Part shown: piece after piece, positions 17,440 to 26,147 of the stretch
Position numbering within the stretch: position 1 is the stretch's first letter
Layout of the letters: every line of letters begins with the position of its first letter
Assembly: GCF_023101145.1 (NCBI RefSeq)
Contig: NZ_CP073714.1
Span: 4,278,001 to 4,342,000, forward strand
Direction: 5' to 3'
Origin: Paenibacillus pabuli
GTDB taxonomy: Bacteria; Bacillota; Bacilli; Paenibacillales; Paenibacillaceae
Length of the DNA: 64,000 bases
Translations under genes and position numbers: made by a program
Notes under the pieces: model-generated
Databases searched by the model: none
What the model was told of the DNA's origin: nothing
The model's input: only the letters and a program-made list of their open reading frames with translations

Positions 17440-17500
17440 ATGGTACCGCTTTCAAACATTATTTTAGTCCTCCTCAAGGGTTTAATATGGTAACTTCATT
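17440..17500 (-). promoter_or_regulatory. GPH symporter promoter: ATATGGTAA box, -10 and cre
   Basis: Reading toward the gene: box AATATGGTAACTTCATT (17484-17500, plus-strand sense), then TAAAAT (17466-17461) 21 bp after minus-strand TTACCA, then a cre-like ATGGTACCGCTTTCAA (17440-17455) 29 bp before the start. The same layout recurs before GH78 and the second GH3. Confidence 0.7.
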
Positions 17501-17588
17501 ATTTTTTTAGTAAATTCGTGTTGGTACTTATCCTTTTTTTAAGTGCTATTCTTTCGTTCTTCCATAAGGAATTTCTGTAATACAAAAT

Positions 17589-17613
17589 GGCGCTGCTCGT
17601 ATCCGGCAGCGCC
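17589..17613 (-). terminator. Terminator after the GH78 gene
   Basis: GGCGCTGC and GCAGCGCC form a perfect 8-bp GC stem around eight bases, followed on the minus strand by ATTTTG. It lies 30 bp past the GH78 stop codon. Confidence 0.7.
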
Positions 17614-17642
17614 TTCTATGTTCAAACCTTTCCCCTTTTCAT

Positions 17643-20372
17643 CTAGGAGGCATTGAGCATTTGAATGACTCTTCTAAATAACTGTTCGGTCTCCTCAGGC
17701 GTATTGACCAGCATTTCGCTTACAGATAAATCATAAGCATATTGGATCATAGGGTGATCCAGCATACCGGGAGCGTGCTCGTTTAACATTCGAACTGCTG
17801 TGGGTTCTTCCACAATCTCTTTGAGTGTGGAATCCATCGTAAACCGTTCTCTTTCGAGACTGATTTGCGTCGCATATTCGAAGCTGTAAGATCCGGAACC
17901 AACCTCCACAGGCACAGGTTTCTCAGGCAGTACAATAATTGCGGTTGTATTTGCTGGTATCGTTACATTTACAATAATGTTACCCGCCCTGCATGACCAA
18001 GAGCTTTTTATCTCTCCGTAGACCGAATCAAAAGCAGCATCTACCGAACTGATTCCTCGGATGAATTGAGGTTTTATTAGAATCTTCTTATAACCTGCTT
18101 CAAGTGAATTAATTCCCGCGAGTTTTCTGTACATCCATTCACCAATGGATCCATAGGCGTAATGATTCAAGGAATTCATACCTGATGTATCGAAATCACC
18201 ATTAGGCAGAATGGAATTCCACCGTTCCCATATCGTGGTAGCCCCTTTTTTTACGGCGTACAACCAAGATGGGAAATCCTCTTTCAGAAACAAGGTACCA
18301 GCAAGGTCATGCAGGTCATTGTCTGATAAGGCATGACACAGATATGGAGTACCAACAAATCCTGTCGTGAGATGGTTTTTATGTTTCGCTATATTGCTCT
18401 CAAGCGTCTTCCGGATTCGATCCTTGTATTTTTCCTCAGCAAGGTTGAAGTGTAGAGCTAACACGCAGGCCGTTTGAGTTTCGCTGACCAGTCTGCCAGA
18501 TGAAGATATATATTCTGCATTGAAAGCCTGTTTGATCTGGCTATGCAATTCTTCGTAACGGACGGCATCTTCGGTTTTATCCAGAAGCTTGGCTGTCTTT
18601 GCAACGAGTTCGGTCGAATACGCATAATAAGCGTTTGCTACCAGATAAACATCTGTAGCCCCTGTTCTTTCGTTACTAATCTCCTCTTTGTCCAACCCTA
18701 ACCAGTCCCCATATTGATAACCAGTCTGCCATAATCCATTGGCTCCACAACGTGCAGTAATATAATCAATCCACCCCTTCATGCTGTCGTATTGTTCTCG
18801 CAGCAATCGAAGGTCTCCATAGGTTTGGTACATGACCCAAGGGACAATAACAGCGGCATCGCTCCAGGCAGCGGCACCTTCCTGATTCCCAAGAATGTTA
18901 GGAACGACATGGGGAACCCCATATTCCTCCGTCTGTTCAGAGGCAAGATCGCGCAGCCATTTCTTGAAGAAGGAAGCAACATTCATATTGAACGCAGCGG
19001 TCCCGGCAAATACTTGTGCATCTCCTGTCCACCCTAGACGCTCGTCTCTTTGAGGGCAGTCCGTCGGTATATCCAGAAAGTTACCTCTTTGGCTCCACTG
19101 AATGTTGCTTTGCAGCTGGTTCACCATGGCATTGGAGGTCTCGAAACGGCCTGTTTCCTCCAGACTTGAATGCAGCACGCAAGCTGTGAATTGATCGAGC
19201 TGGATCTCATCTACCCCTTCAATGGCGATATACCGAAATCCATGGAAAGTGAAATGAGGGCGGAAAATTTGATCTTTACCGTTACAGATTAATCGATCAA
19301 TCGATACTGCCTGCCTTAACGTATCCGGATAGAAATTTCCCTCCTTATCAAGAACCTCAGCATGCCGTATGGTTATCGTTTGCCCTTTCCGCCCTTTGGT
19401 TCGAAGCTCTACAAACCCAGTAAGGATTTGCCCGAAATCAATGACACATTCTCCTTTTGGGGTTGTAATCAACTGAAGGGCAGAGAGCCTTTTTGTGATT
19501 TTGACAGATTCACTTTCCTGAGCAACAAGGCGATTTTTATCGAAAGAGGCGGTTTCCACATGGAAGGACTGACTTTCATGAAAACAAGAATCATAAGTCT
19601 CACCCATGTAAATTTCACTTGAACGGATGGGTCCGGTAGTCACCTGCCAGGTTTTGTCGGTTGCAATGATCTCTTTTGTTCCATCCGTATAGACAATGTG
19701 GATTTCCGCGAGTGCAGCAACTCTATCTCCGTAATGGTTGGGAGTACAAGTAAAACCAAATATGCCTTTATACCAGCCATTCCCCACTGTAATCTCTATT
19801 TTATTCTGGCTCTCCAGCATCCCGTCCAAACGGTAAGTCTGATACTGCAATCGCTCGTTGTAATTCGTCCATCCAGGTGCAAAGTAGTCTTCTCCTACTC
19901 TTGTCCCATTGATCGCAATTTCATAAACACCGAGGGAAGTGGTATAGATTCGGGCTTGCTGAATTTCCTTTTCGACAGAGAATTCTTTGTAGAAAACGGG
20001 TGGAGCACTTTCTTCGCTCGGGAATGGATGTGTAATCCACTCTGCCTGAAAGTTGCTGCCGTTCAGCAACCCGGTCTCAAAATGTCCTTCCATGACTGCG
20101 TGATTACCTTGGTTATCCCAAACTTCGACTTGAACCTGATACAAAGTCGAGGCCTGTAAACGAGGACCAGCATATTCCACTAAAACGGAGACGTCTTCAT
20201 CCCTCTTTCCAGAATCCCAGATTTTCTGCAAATCTTGTGTGACACTTATTCGGTAAGCAGATTGCATTACGTTCTGTTCAGTAGAACCTAATTTCCATGA
20301 GAATCTTGGGTTTACTGTGTCCAGTCCAATCGGATTAAGCATGTATTCAATCCGGAAATCTTTTAATTCCAT
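17643..20372 (-). CDS. Alpha-L-rhamnosidase, glycoside hydrolase family 78
   Basis: A 909-residue cytosolic enzyme that releases terminal alpha-L-rhamnose by inversion. It has the usual order: N-terminal beta domains (1-330), an (alpha/alpha)6 barrel with the family signature DCPQRDERLGWTGDAQ, and TTIWERWNSILPNG with the second acidic residue. A beta domain follows, then a tail of about 64 residues not needed for GH78 activity. This tail (MDSTLKEIVEEP...) resembles the N-terminus of the SDR and the tails of the GH3 enzymes here. ATG at 20372 is chosen for GGGTGG seven bases upstream. It diverges from an AraC regulator gene, and shares its promoter design with the GPH symporter and second GH3. 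Likely natural substrates are rhamnosylated glycosides or pectic fragments. Confidence 0.93.
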   Translation of the reverse strand: MELKDFRIEYMLNPIGLDTVNPRFSWKLGSTEQNVMQSAYRISVTQDLQKIWDSGKRDEDVSVLVEYAGPRLQASTLYQVQVEVWDNQGNHAVMEGHFETGLLNGSNFQAEWITHPFPSEESAPPVFYKEFSVEKEIQQARIYTTSLGVYEIAINGTRVGEDYFAPGWTNYNERLQYQTYRLDGMLESQNKIEITVGNGWYKGIFGFTCTPNHYGDRVAALAEIHIVYTDGTKEIIATDKTWQVTTGPIRSSEIYMGETYDSCFHESQSFHVETASFDKNRLVAQESESVKITKRLSALQLITTPKGECVIDFGQILTGFVELRTKGRKGQTITIRHAEVLDKEGNFYPDTLRQAVSIDRLICNGKDQIFRPHFTFHGFRYIAIEGVDEIQLDQFTACVLHSSLEETGRFETSNAMVNQLQSNIQWSQRGNFLDIPTDCPQRDERLGWTGDAQVFAGTAAFNMNVASFFKKWLRDLASEQTEEYGVPHVVPNILGNQEGAAAWSDAAVIVPWVMYQTYGDLRLLREQYDSMKGWIDYITARCGANGLWQTGYQYGDWLGLDKEEISNERTGATDVYLVANAYYAYSTELVAKTAKLLDKTEDAVRYEELHSQIKQAFNAEYISSSGRLVSETQTACVLALHFNLAEEKYKDRIRKTLESNIAKHKNHLTTGFVGTPYLCHALSDNDLHDLAGTLFLKEDFPSWLYAVKKGATTIWERWNSILPNGDFDTSGMNSLNHYAYGSIGEWMYRKLAGINSLEAGYKKILIKPQFIRGISSVDAAFDSVYGEIKSSWSCRAGNIIVNVTIPANTTAIIVLPEKPVPVEVGSGSYSFEYATQISLERERFTMDSTLKEIVEEPTAVRMLNEHAPGMLDHPMIQYAYDLSVSEMLVNTPEETEQLFRRVIQMLNAS

Positions 20373-20410
20373 GAGATGACCACCCTTCAACATAGATCTC
20401 ACACACCTAA

Positions 20411-20470
20411 ATGTTAACGCTTACTAAAATATCATAAAGAATTTCCCTCATACAATATGGTAATATCATT
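20411..20470. promoter_or_regulatory. GH78 promoter: ATATGGTAA box, -10 and cre, shared with AraC gene
   Basis: The box AATATGGTAATATCATT (20454-20470), TATGAT (20436-20431) 21 bp after minus-strand TTACCA, and cre-like ATGTTAACGCTTACTA (20411-20426) 39 bp before the GH78 start. In the other direction a TATAAT (20478-20483) lies just past the box, before the AraC gene, so the regulator may also control itself. Confidence 0.7.
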
Positions 20471-20525
20471 GTAATTTTATAATTTTGATGTGATAAAATG
20501 ATTGAAAAAAGGAGTCAAACACAAA

Positions 20526-21749
20526 ATGGATCTAAAACGTCAATGTAAACTCATTGCAGAACTTTTTGATATGTCCATCTTCTTTGTAAGCTCCACCGGA
20601 GAGGTTCAATTCGAACTGATGGGTAATCGAATACTTAATCCGCTGTATAAAAATGATAAACAATTCTTTTTTTCAGTGTTGGGGTTTGATCCATCCGTGT
20701 GTAAAGAAGATCCTTCAATTGTAAGAACGATGTTTTTTGAGAACTACATTTTAATTCGTATTGGTAACGATCTGAACGATGAAGGAACCATCATTTTAGG
20801 ACCTTCCCTTCCATTTAGCTTGAGTGAACATAAAATAAATGGGCTCATTAATGACACACATCTCTTTGCCAACCGGGAACAAGTATTTCATTATTATCAA
20901 TCTGTTCCTGTGATACCTCATGAGAGGCTAATCAACATCACGATCTTGGTTAATCAAATGTTTAATCACGAATTGATCGAAGCTGAGGATGTAGTACAGG
21001 ACTATTTGCGCGGTATTCATATCAAGGAAAAAGAAATACAAGGTTCCATAAATTCTTCAAAAGGCTATGATGAGACGCTCCATCACAACCCGCTAAATGA
21101 AAAGAAATTGTTAACGATCGTTAAGGAAGGTAAATTGGATATGCTCAAACACTTTACACAACTTGGTCATGAAAATACAGGGGTCCTGTCCAAATCAAGT
21201 CATATCCGTTCTAAAAAGAATCTTGGCATCATCGGTATAGCACTTGCAGCCAGAGCAGCCATTGACGGGGGGCTTTATTCGGAGATTGCTTTTTCGGTAA
21301 GTGATATTTACATACAGCGCCTCGAGGATCTACGAACCGATAAAGAAATCGATCAATGTTGCTTGGAAGCATTTTTTTCGTTAACCGAGAAAGTCTCTCA
21401 GGTTAAAGAATCACAGCATTCTAAAATCGTAACACTTTGCAAAAATTATATATATAACCACCGTTATTCCAAGATTACACACGAAGAAATTGCTGAACAT
21501 GCTGGTATTAGCCCAAACTATCTGTCTGTGCTATTTAAAAAAGAAGTTGGGATTCCCGTGAATGAATATATTCAACAGATCAAAATTGAGGAAGCTAAAC
21601 ATATGATTCAATTTACGAGCACGCCACTTTCTGAGATCGGGTCTCTTTTGGGTTTTACGGATCAGAGTTATTTCACCAAAATCTTCAAAAAACACACAGG
21701 TAGAACCCCGAAGCAGTATCAACAAACGCATCATATGATACAGGAATAA
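20526..21749 (+). CDS. AraC-family regulator of the rhamnoside genes
   Basis: A 407-residue regulator. The last 100 residues hold two AraC helix-turn-helix motifs (HEEIAEHAGISPNYLSVLFK; LSEIGSLLGFTDQSYFTKIF) and the family ending HTGRTPKQYQ. The first 300 residues are a sensor of no family I recognise; it has no membrane segment, so it should detect a cytosolic sugar. ATG at 20526 has GGAG 11 nt upstream; a TTG eight codons earlier is less likely. It is divergent from GH78, and the same 17-bp box precedes GH78, the GPH symporter and the second GH3. The box overlaps the -35 region, as expected of an AraC activator site. The stop codon lies inside the terminator stem. Confidence 0.9.
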   Translation: MDLKRQCKLIAELFDMSIFFVSSTGEVQFELMGNRILNPLYKNDKQFFFSVLGFDPSVCKEDPSIVRTMFFENYILIRIGNDLNDEGTIILGPSLPFSLSEHKINGLINDTHLFANREQVFHYYQSVPVIPHERLINITILVNQMFNHELIEAEDVVQDYLRGIHIKEKEIQGSINSSKGYDETLHHNPLNEKKLLTIVKEGKLDMLKHFTQLGHENTGVLSKSSHIRSKKNLGIIGIALAARAAIDGGLYSEIAFSVSDIYIQRLEDLRTDKEIDQCCLEAFFSLTEKVSQVKESQHSKIVTLCKNYIYNHRYSKITHEEIAEHAGISPNYLSVLFKKEVGIPVNEYIQQIKIEEAKHMIQFTSTPLSEIGSLLGFTDQSYFTKIFKKHTGRTPKQYQQTHHMIQE

Positions 21750-21772
21750 GCCCGGGCTGCGACGGGCTTATT
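21745..21772. terminator. Bidirectional terminator between AraC and GH3 genes
   Basis: AATAAGCCCG and CGGGCTTATT form a perfect 10-bp stem around GGCTGCGA. It overlaps the AraC stop codon and lies 20 bp past the GH3 stop codon on the other strand. Confidence 0.75.
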
Positions 21773-21791
21773 CTAACGATGCATCATGCAT

Positions 21792-24038
21792 TCAACGGTT
21801 AACAGCGGATAAGATAGTCTGTAGTGTTTCTTCTGTGAACTGACCGCCACTCATAAGTGCTGCATTGTGCAATGTGGTACCCATAACTAATTCCTGCATT
21901 CCCTCACCCAGTCCTGCTTCATTCCCGTCATATTGCCCCATCGCACCCATAATTTCAGCTCCAACGGGATGCTGCAGTAATTCACCGAATGTGGAATGCC
22001 TGGTAATTGGTTTGGTAACAATAACGCTCGATTCTACTTCTATCGTCTCAACAAGTTCAATCTCTCTTGAAGATTTTCCGACCATAATGTCGAATTTACC
22101 CGTCTCCACATGCCAGTCTTTCAGCTTAACATCGTAGTAAGCAAAAGCTCTTTTGTCCAGTTCAAAATGTACGGTGGTCTCTTCACCAGGCTGAAGTGAG
22201 ACTTTGGTGTACCCTTTCAATTCCTGAAGTGGACGTGGGACCGTTGATTCCACATCACGTACATATAGCTGAATAGCCTCTTTGCCCGCTGTTTCACCCG
22301 TGTTTTTTACTTTTGCTGTAACCGTTACACTGCTGGTATCTTTGATCTGTTTATGACTAACCTGTAGATCACGATATTCAAATTGGGTATAACTCAAACC
22401 GAAGCCAAATGGAAACAAAGGTTCCACATCTCTTGTATCGTAATGACGGTAACCTGTAAAAATACCTTCTCGATATTCGGCAGTCTCGCCGTCTCCAGGG
22501 AAATTCAAGTACGACGGATTGTGAATCAGTTTTTTAGGGAATGTCTCAGCCAGTTTTCCGCTTGGATTTACGCTTCCAAAGAGAATATCAACGATTGCAC
22601 CGCCCAAAGCCTGTCCTCCAAGGTATGCCTCCAATACAGATTTAACTTTATCAAGCCAAGGCATTTCAATGGGACCTCCGTTGCTTAATACAACAACAAT
22701 ATTCTCTTGAACCTCCGCGACTGCTTCAATTAAAGTTCTGTGACTTTCCGGCAATTGAAGGTGTTTCCGGTCGAAACCTTCAGACTCATAACGTTCAGGC
22801 AGCCCGGCAAATATCACTGCAACCCGAGCATTCTTTGCGGCAGCTACTGCTTCTTGAATGAGTTCTTCGTTTACAACATCTTCGTCTAATCTATAACCGG
22901 CGGCATACGAGATGCTTGCACTGTCAGTGGCTGTTTTAAGGATTTCTTCATAGATGTTATCCAGCTTCGTCGGCATAATGTGTGAACTACCACCGCCCTG
23001 GTAGCGTGGTTGTTGCGCAAATGCTCCGATAACCGCGATGGAATCTTCAGTTTTTAGAGGGAGAATGTTCTCTTCATTCTTAAGCAGGACCATACATTCA
23101 CTTGCAATCTTTCTGGCCAACTGGTGCTGTGCCTCTACATCAACCGATACTGACTTCTGCTGGCTATCTACAGTTTTGAATACAAGTGACAACAATCTGT
23201 CAACAGACTGATCCAGCACCTCTTCGCTCAGCTTTCCCGATTGAACAGCCTCAATCATTTTCTTGCATCCTATTCCGTTGCTGGAAGGCATCTCAAGGTC
23301 CAGACCGGCAGCTAGCCCCTGATCCCGTTCATTGACAGCCCCCCAATCCGACACCACTACGCCTGCAAATCCCCATTCTTCCCGGAGAATTTCAGTCAGT
23401 AACCGGCTGTTTTCGGAACAAAAGTCACCATTAACTTTGTTGTATGCGGCCATGACAGTCCATGGCTCTCCCCCTTTCACTGCATATTCAAAGCTAGCCA
23501 GATAAATTTCCCGCAAAGTCCGTTCGTCGACCACCGCATTAACTGACATTCGCTTATACTCCTGGTTGTTTACAGCAAAATGTTTGATGGACGTACCCAC
23601 GCCTTGGCTTTGTACGCCATGAATATAGCTAGCTGCCAAAGTTCCCGATAAATAAGGATCTTCAGAATAATATTCAAAATTTCGGCCGCATAACGGGGAA
23701 CGCTTGATATTCACACCAGGACCCAAAACAATGGAAATATCCGCTGCCGCTGCTTCTTGTCCAATTGCTTTCCCCATCGTATGGGCAAGTTCACGATTCC
23801 ACGATGAAGCAACTCCACTTCCGGATGGGAAGCAGGTAGCTGGTATACTTTTGTTTAAGCCTAAGTGATCCGCACTCCCCTCTTGTTTTCTAATGCCGTG
23901 AGGGCCATCTGTCATCATAATAGAGGGAATCCCAAGGCGGTCGATGGATAGGGTGTTCCAGAAATCTTTACCTGAGCATAGTTCTGCTTTTTCTTCCAAT
24001 GTCATTTGACTGATCATTTCTTTCAAATTAGGATTCAT
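21792..24038 (-). CDS. Glycoside hydrolase family 3 beta-glucosidase, second copy
   Basis: A 748-residue cytosolic GH3 enzyme, a paralogue of the one at the left end of the window. Residue numbering is identical through the active site: KHFAVNNQE at 152-160 and nucleophile Asp231 in VSDW. It has the same barrel, sandwich and fibronectin-III-like order, then a 68-residue tail beginning [13 protein letters not shown] that belongs to the shared helical module. ATG at 24038 is preferred because GGAGGAG lies four bases upstream. Its promoter carries the ATATGGTAA box, a -10 and a perfect cre site, linking it to GH78 and the GPH symporter. It probably removes glucose or xylose left after rhamnose removal. 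Confidence 0.93.
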   Translation of the reverse strand: MNPNLKEMISQMTLEEKAELCSGKDFWNTLSIDRLGIPSIMMTDGPHGIRKQEGSADHLGLNKSIPATCFPSGSGVASSWNRELAHTMGKAIGQEAAAADISIVLGPGVNIKRSPLCGRNFEYYSEDPYLSGTLAASYIHGVQSQGVGTSIKHFAVNNQEYKRMSVNAVVDERTLREIYLASFEYAVKGGEPWTVMAAYNKVNGDFCSENSRLLTEILREEWGFAGVVVSDWGAVNERDQGLAAGLDLEMPSSNGIGCKKMIEAVQSGKLSEEVLDQSVDRLLSLVFKTVDSQQKSVSVDVEAQHQLARKIASECMVLLKNEENILPLKTEDSIAVIGAFAQQPRYQGGGSSHIMPTKLDNIYEEILKTATDSASISYAAGYRLDEDVVNEELIQEAVAAAKNARVAVIFAGLPERYESEGFDRKHLQLPESHRTLIEAVAEVQENIVVVLSNGGPIEMPWLDKVKSVLEAYLGGQALGGAIVDILFGSVNPSGKLAETFPKKLIHNPSYLNFPGDGETAEYREGIFTGYRHYDTRDVEPLFPFGFGLSYTQFEYRDLQVSHKQIKDTSSVTVTAKVKNTGETAGKEAIQLYVRDVESTVPRPLQELKGYTKVSLQPGEETTVHFELDKRAFAYYDVKLKDWHVETGKFDIMVGKSSREIELVETIEVESSVIVTKPITRHSTFGELLQHPVGAEIMGAMGQYDGNEAGLGEGMQELVMGTTLHNAALMSGGQFTEETLQTILSAVNR

Positions 24039-24067
24039 TCGCTCTCCTCCGTTGGTAAACATTAATA

Positions 24068-24127
24068 ATGTAATCGGTTACTTCATAAGAGTAGAGCAAA
24101 TGACCCTGAATATATGGTAAGATCGTT
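24068..24127 (-). promoter_or_regulatory. Second GH3 promoter: ATATGGTAA box, -10 and cre
   Basis: Box TATATGGTAAGATCGTT (24111-24127), TACTCT (24093-24088) 21 bp after minus-strand TTACCA, and ATGTAATCGGTTACTT (24068-24083), a full match to the cre consensus, 30 bp before the start. Confidence 0.7.
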
Positions 24128-24360
24128 TTCTTTTTGGAAAAATGATATGTTATTTATGTTGTGTGAACTCCGTAAGTGCAAACATGATCTCTGCTTCATA
24201 AACCCATTCATGAATACTCCAAAAGATTGACGAAATAGATCATACGGTTGCCGTCAATCCTCCTTTTATATGTTTAAAGAATTTCTCGAGAGAAGCCTCT
24301 TTCTTGAATGTTCCCTTTATCGAACTCTTCTGTTCTCTTCGTTAATTGATTTTTCTTATG

Positions 24361-24456
24361 TTAGAGAACCAGATCTCTGGCCTTAATGTCATCAATATTC
24401 TTCTCCCCTTCGTCTGTTTGAACCTTAGTTCCTGCTGTAAAGCAATTAAACGCTTT
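24361..24456 (-). pseudogene. Pretoxin-Hint domain remnant of a polymorphic toxin
   Basis: A stop-bounded 31-codon frame encodes NCFTAGTKVQTDEGEKNI followed by DDIKARDLVL. This is the hallmark start of the Hint autoprotease domain that precedes the toxin tip in polymorphic toxins: catalytic Cys, then TAGTxVxTxxGxxxI. Nothing before or after it continues the domain, so it is a relic. A SUKH-type protein, the usual partner immunity family, lies 1 kb away on the same strand. Confidence 0.65.
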
Positions 24457-24505
24457 CTAATGGCGTTATCTGTTATTTTGCCACCTTTTTAAGAGGGCTA
24501 CGTTA

Positions 24506-24540
24506 AAAATCCCCCCTTTTATTTCATAAGGGAGGATTTA
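24506..24540. terminator. Hairpin in the remnant region, possible terminator
   Basis: AAATCCCCCCTT and AAGGGAGGATTT pair around TTATTTCAT with one bulge. It lies between the Hint and MATE fragments and probably belonged to one of the lost genes. Confidence 0.45.
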
Positions 24541-24641
24541 AAACTAACGATTCAGAATCTTCACAGAACATTTTGTCATCGTCATAATCCAGATGGGAAG
24601 CAATGTACTTATATCCCTGCCTTCAGACAAAACAAGTATAG

Positions 24642-24878
24642 CTAGGTGATTTGTCCTGCGAGCGACACGGCCGCCATTGCCGATTGACTCATCATACCTA
24701 ACATGATCACATCAACAGATATCACCGTTGCTGATATTAGATTCTGTAATGCAATGGGGATCACAAGCGATATTAACTCTCGATTAAAGTCGCGTTTGCC
24801 GAAACCTTGAAGTTGCTGCGTTTTCTCACCTGTATCTGTCCTCTCGGTTGTTTTCAATAATATAAGAATAGGATACAT
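24642..24878 (-). pseudogene. MATE-family exporter, N-terminal fragment
   Basis: The 78-codon frame ends in RELISLVIPIALQNLI, then SATVISVDVIMLGMM and SLAGQIT, which is the first membrane helix and loop of a MATE multidrug exporter. A full MATE protein is about 450 residues, so some 400 are missing and no continuation is seen downstream. It is a truncated relic. Confidence 0.75.
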
Positions 24879-24914
24879 TGATTGTTATTTCCATCAATAT
24901 TGGCTATATTTTTA

Positions 24915-25145
24915 TTAATATCGTGTTCTTTTGTGCAAAGAAGGGATTCTCAATGACAGATTTAGAGGTGTTCTCTGATTTCCTTCTGTATCAAAGACCG
25001 TAATTTTGATAAAACAACTCTCGATCGTTTCAAATGAATCTGTTTTTATTACACGTTCATAAGAGCCCTTAACCACCTTGTACATTTCTTCTGAAATGGA
25101 AGAATGAACGTAAGCAGCATCGCTTGCACATACAATAAGAGTCAT
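24915..25145 (-). CDS. Small hypothetical protein, possibly a fragment
   Basis: A 76-codon frame beginning MTLIVCASDAAYV. I do not recognise it. A GGAGG lies upstream but too far from the ATG; the frame is open further up without a standard start codon. It sits in a patch of broken genes and may be a relic. Confidence 0.3.
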   Translation of the reverse strand: MTLIVCASDAAYVHSSISEEMYKVVKGSYERVIKTDSFETIESCFIKITVFDTEGNQRTPLNLSLRIPSLHKRTRY

Positions 25146-25427
25146 CGTTTTGTCGAAGTCCTGAATTCGACGTTATGACCTCCATATTTTAGTATGTCCT
25201 GTTTGTCCTTTGGATTGAGATCACTATCTTTATTTACACACTTTATAATATATATTTAATAAGCGTTTAAAAAAAGAGATTTATCGTGAGTTGCCTGTAT
25301 GATTGTGTGATCTCTCTCTACAAAGCAAGATTAAAATATGTAACTGGTTTCATGTCAATATTTTTTTGAATTTAACATGAATATCGTCCCATCGCCGCCG
25401 CAAAAGATTATTGCATAGTCTATCCGC

Positions 25428-25925
25428 TCATTCTAGTACTATTGAATTGGACATGATACGTTGCAAAAAATCATCTATATGGTCTGCGACTTTGGTGACT
25501 TCTTCAAATTCAGGTTCTTCTCCGCGCACAATTGAACCTATCTCGTTAAACAAATCAATCGCGTAGAACGAATATCCTCCATGAACAGAGATGACGATTG
25601 GCAGGTAATGATCCCACCATGTCTTAATCTCTGATGACCATTGATCATCTCCAACTGCTGCTTCCAAGCAGAGTAATTCAAATTCATTCCATCGAAACGC
25701 CGTATCTGCGCTATGATTATATTCATCTTCACACAGGAACCATGTCTGCTCACTAGATGAAATACATTGTTTTACAACACGTAATAATTCTAAATATTGA
25801 TCAGGAATGGTGTTGTATCTGATCCTCACATCCAGATCTAAATTTAAATCACGATCTGTTTTGGAGCTGATTGTCCAACCGTTGGTTTCAGCCCAGGTCA
25901 GAAATTCATAGAATTTACTTTTCAC
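25428..25925 (-). CDS. SMI1/KNR4 (SUKH-type) protein, probable immunity protein
   Basis: A 165-residue soluble protein. Its C-terminal half (SVHGGYSFYAIDL, then GSIVRGEEPEFEEV and a closing helix) fits the SMI1/KNR4 or SUKH superfamily, whose bacterial members mostly neutralise toxins delivered by neighbouring cells. GTG at 25925 is chosen over an ATG 28 codons upstream because AGAAGG lies close by and the extra residues look non-coding. A Hint-domain relic lies 1 kb downstream on the same strand, so this may be an orphan immunity gene kept after loss of the toxin. Confidence in the family is moderate. Confidence 0.65.
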   Translation of the reverse strand: MKSKFYEFLTWAETNGWTISSKTDRDLNLDLDVRIRYNTIPDQYLELLRVVKQCISSSEQTWFLCEDEYNHSADTAFRWNEFELLCLEAAVGDDQWSSEIKTWWDHYLPIVISVHGGYSFYAIDLFNEIGSIVRGEEPEFEEVTKVADHIDDFLQRIMSNSIVLE

Positions 25926-26071
25926 TGTGCGCCTTCTTTCTCCAAATATTGTACAATCTGAGAAATGAATATATTCGCTCGGGTGAAGAAACAATAGAAC
26001 CGCATTCAAGAGGAATTACGCCCTATTTTAAAGAATGAGTTTTTCCAAGTTCAAAGGCCTTGTACCCATAA

Positions 26072-26100
26072 AATAAAGCCGCTAAAACAGCGACTTTATT
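26072..26100 (-). terminator. Terminator of the bglP-bglA-bglG operon
   Basis: AATAAAGTCGCT and AGCGGCTTTATT pair around GTTTT on the minus strand, followed by TTATGG. It lies 48 bp past the stop codon of the antiterminator gene. Confidence 0.75.
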
Positions 26101-26147
26101 GGGGATATATTTTGCTATCTACATGCATGAGACAACAACACTTTGAA

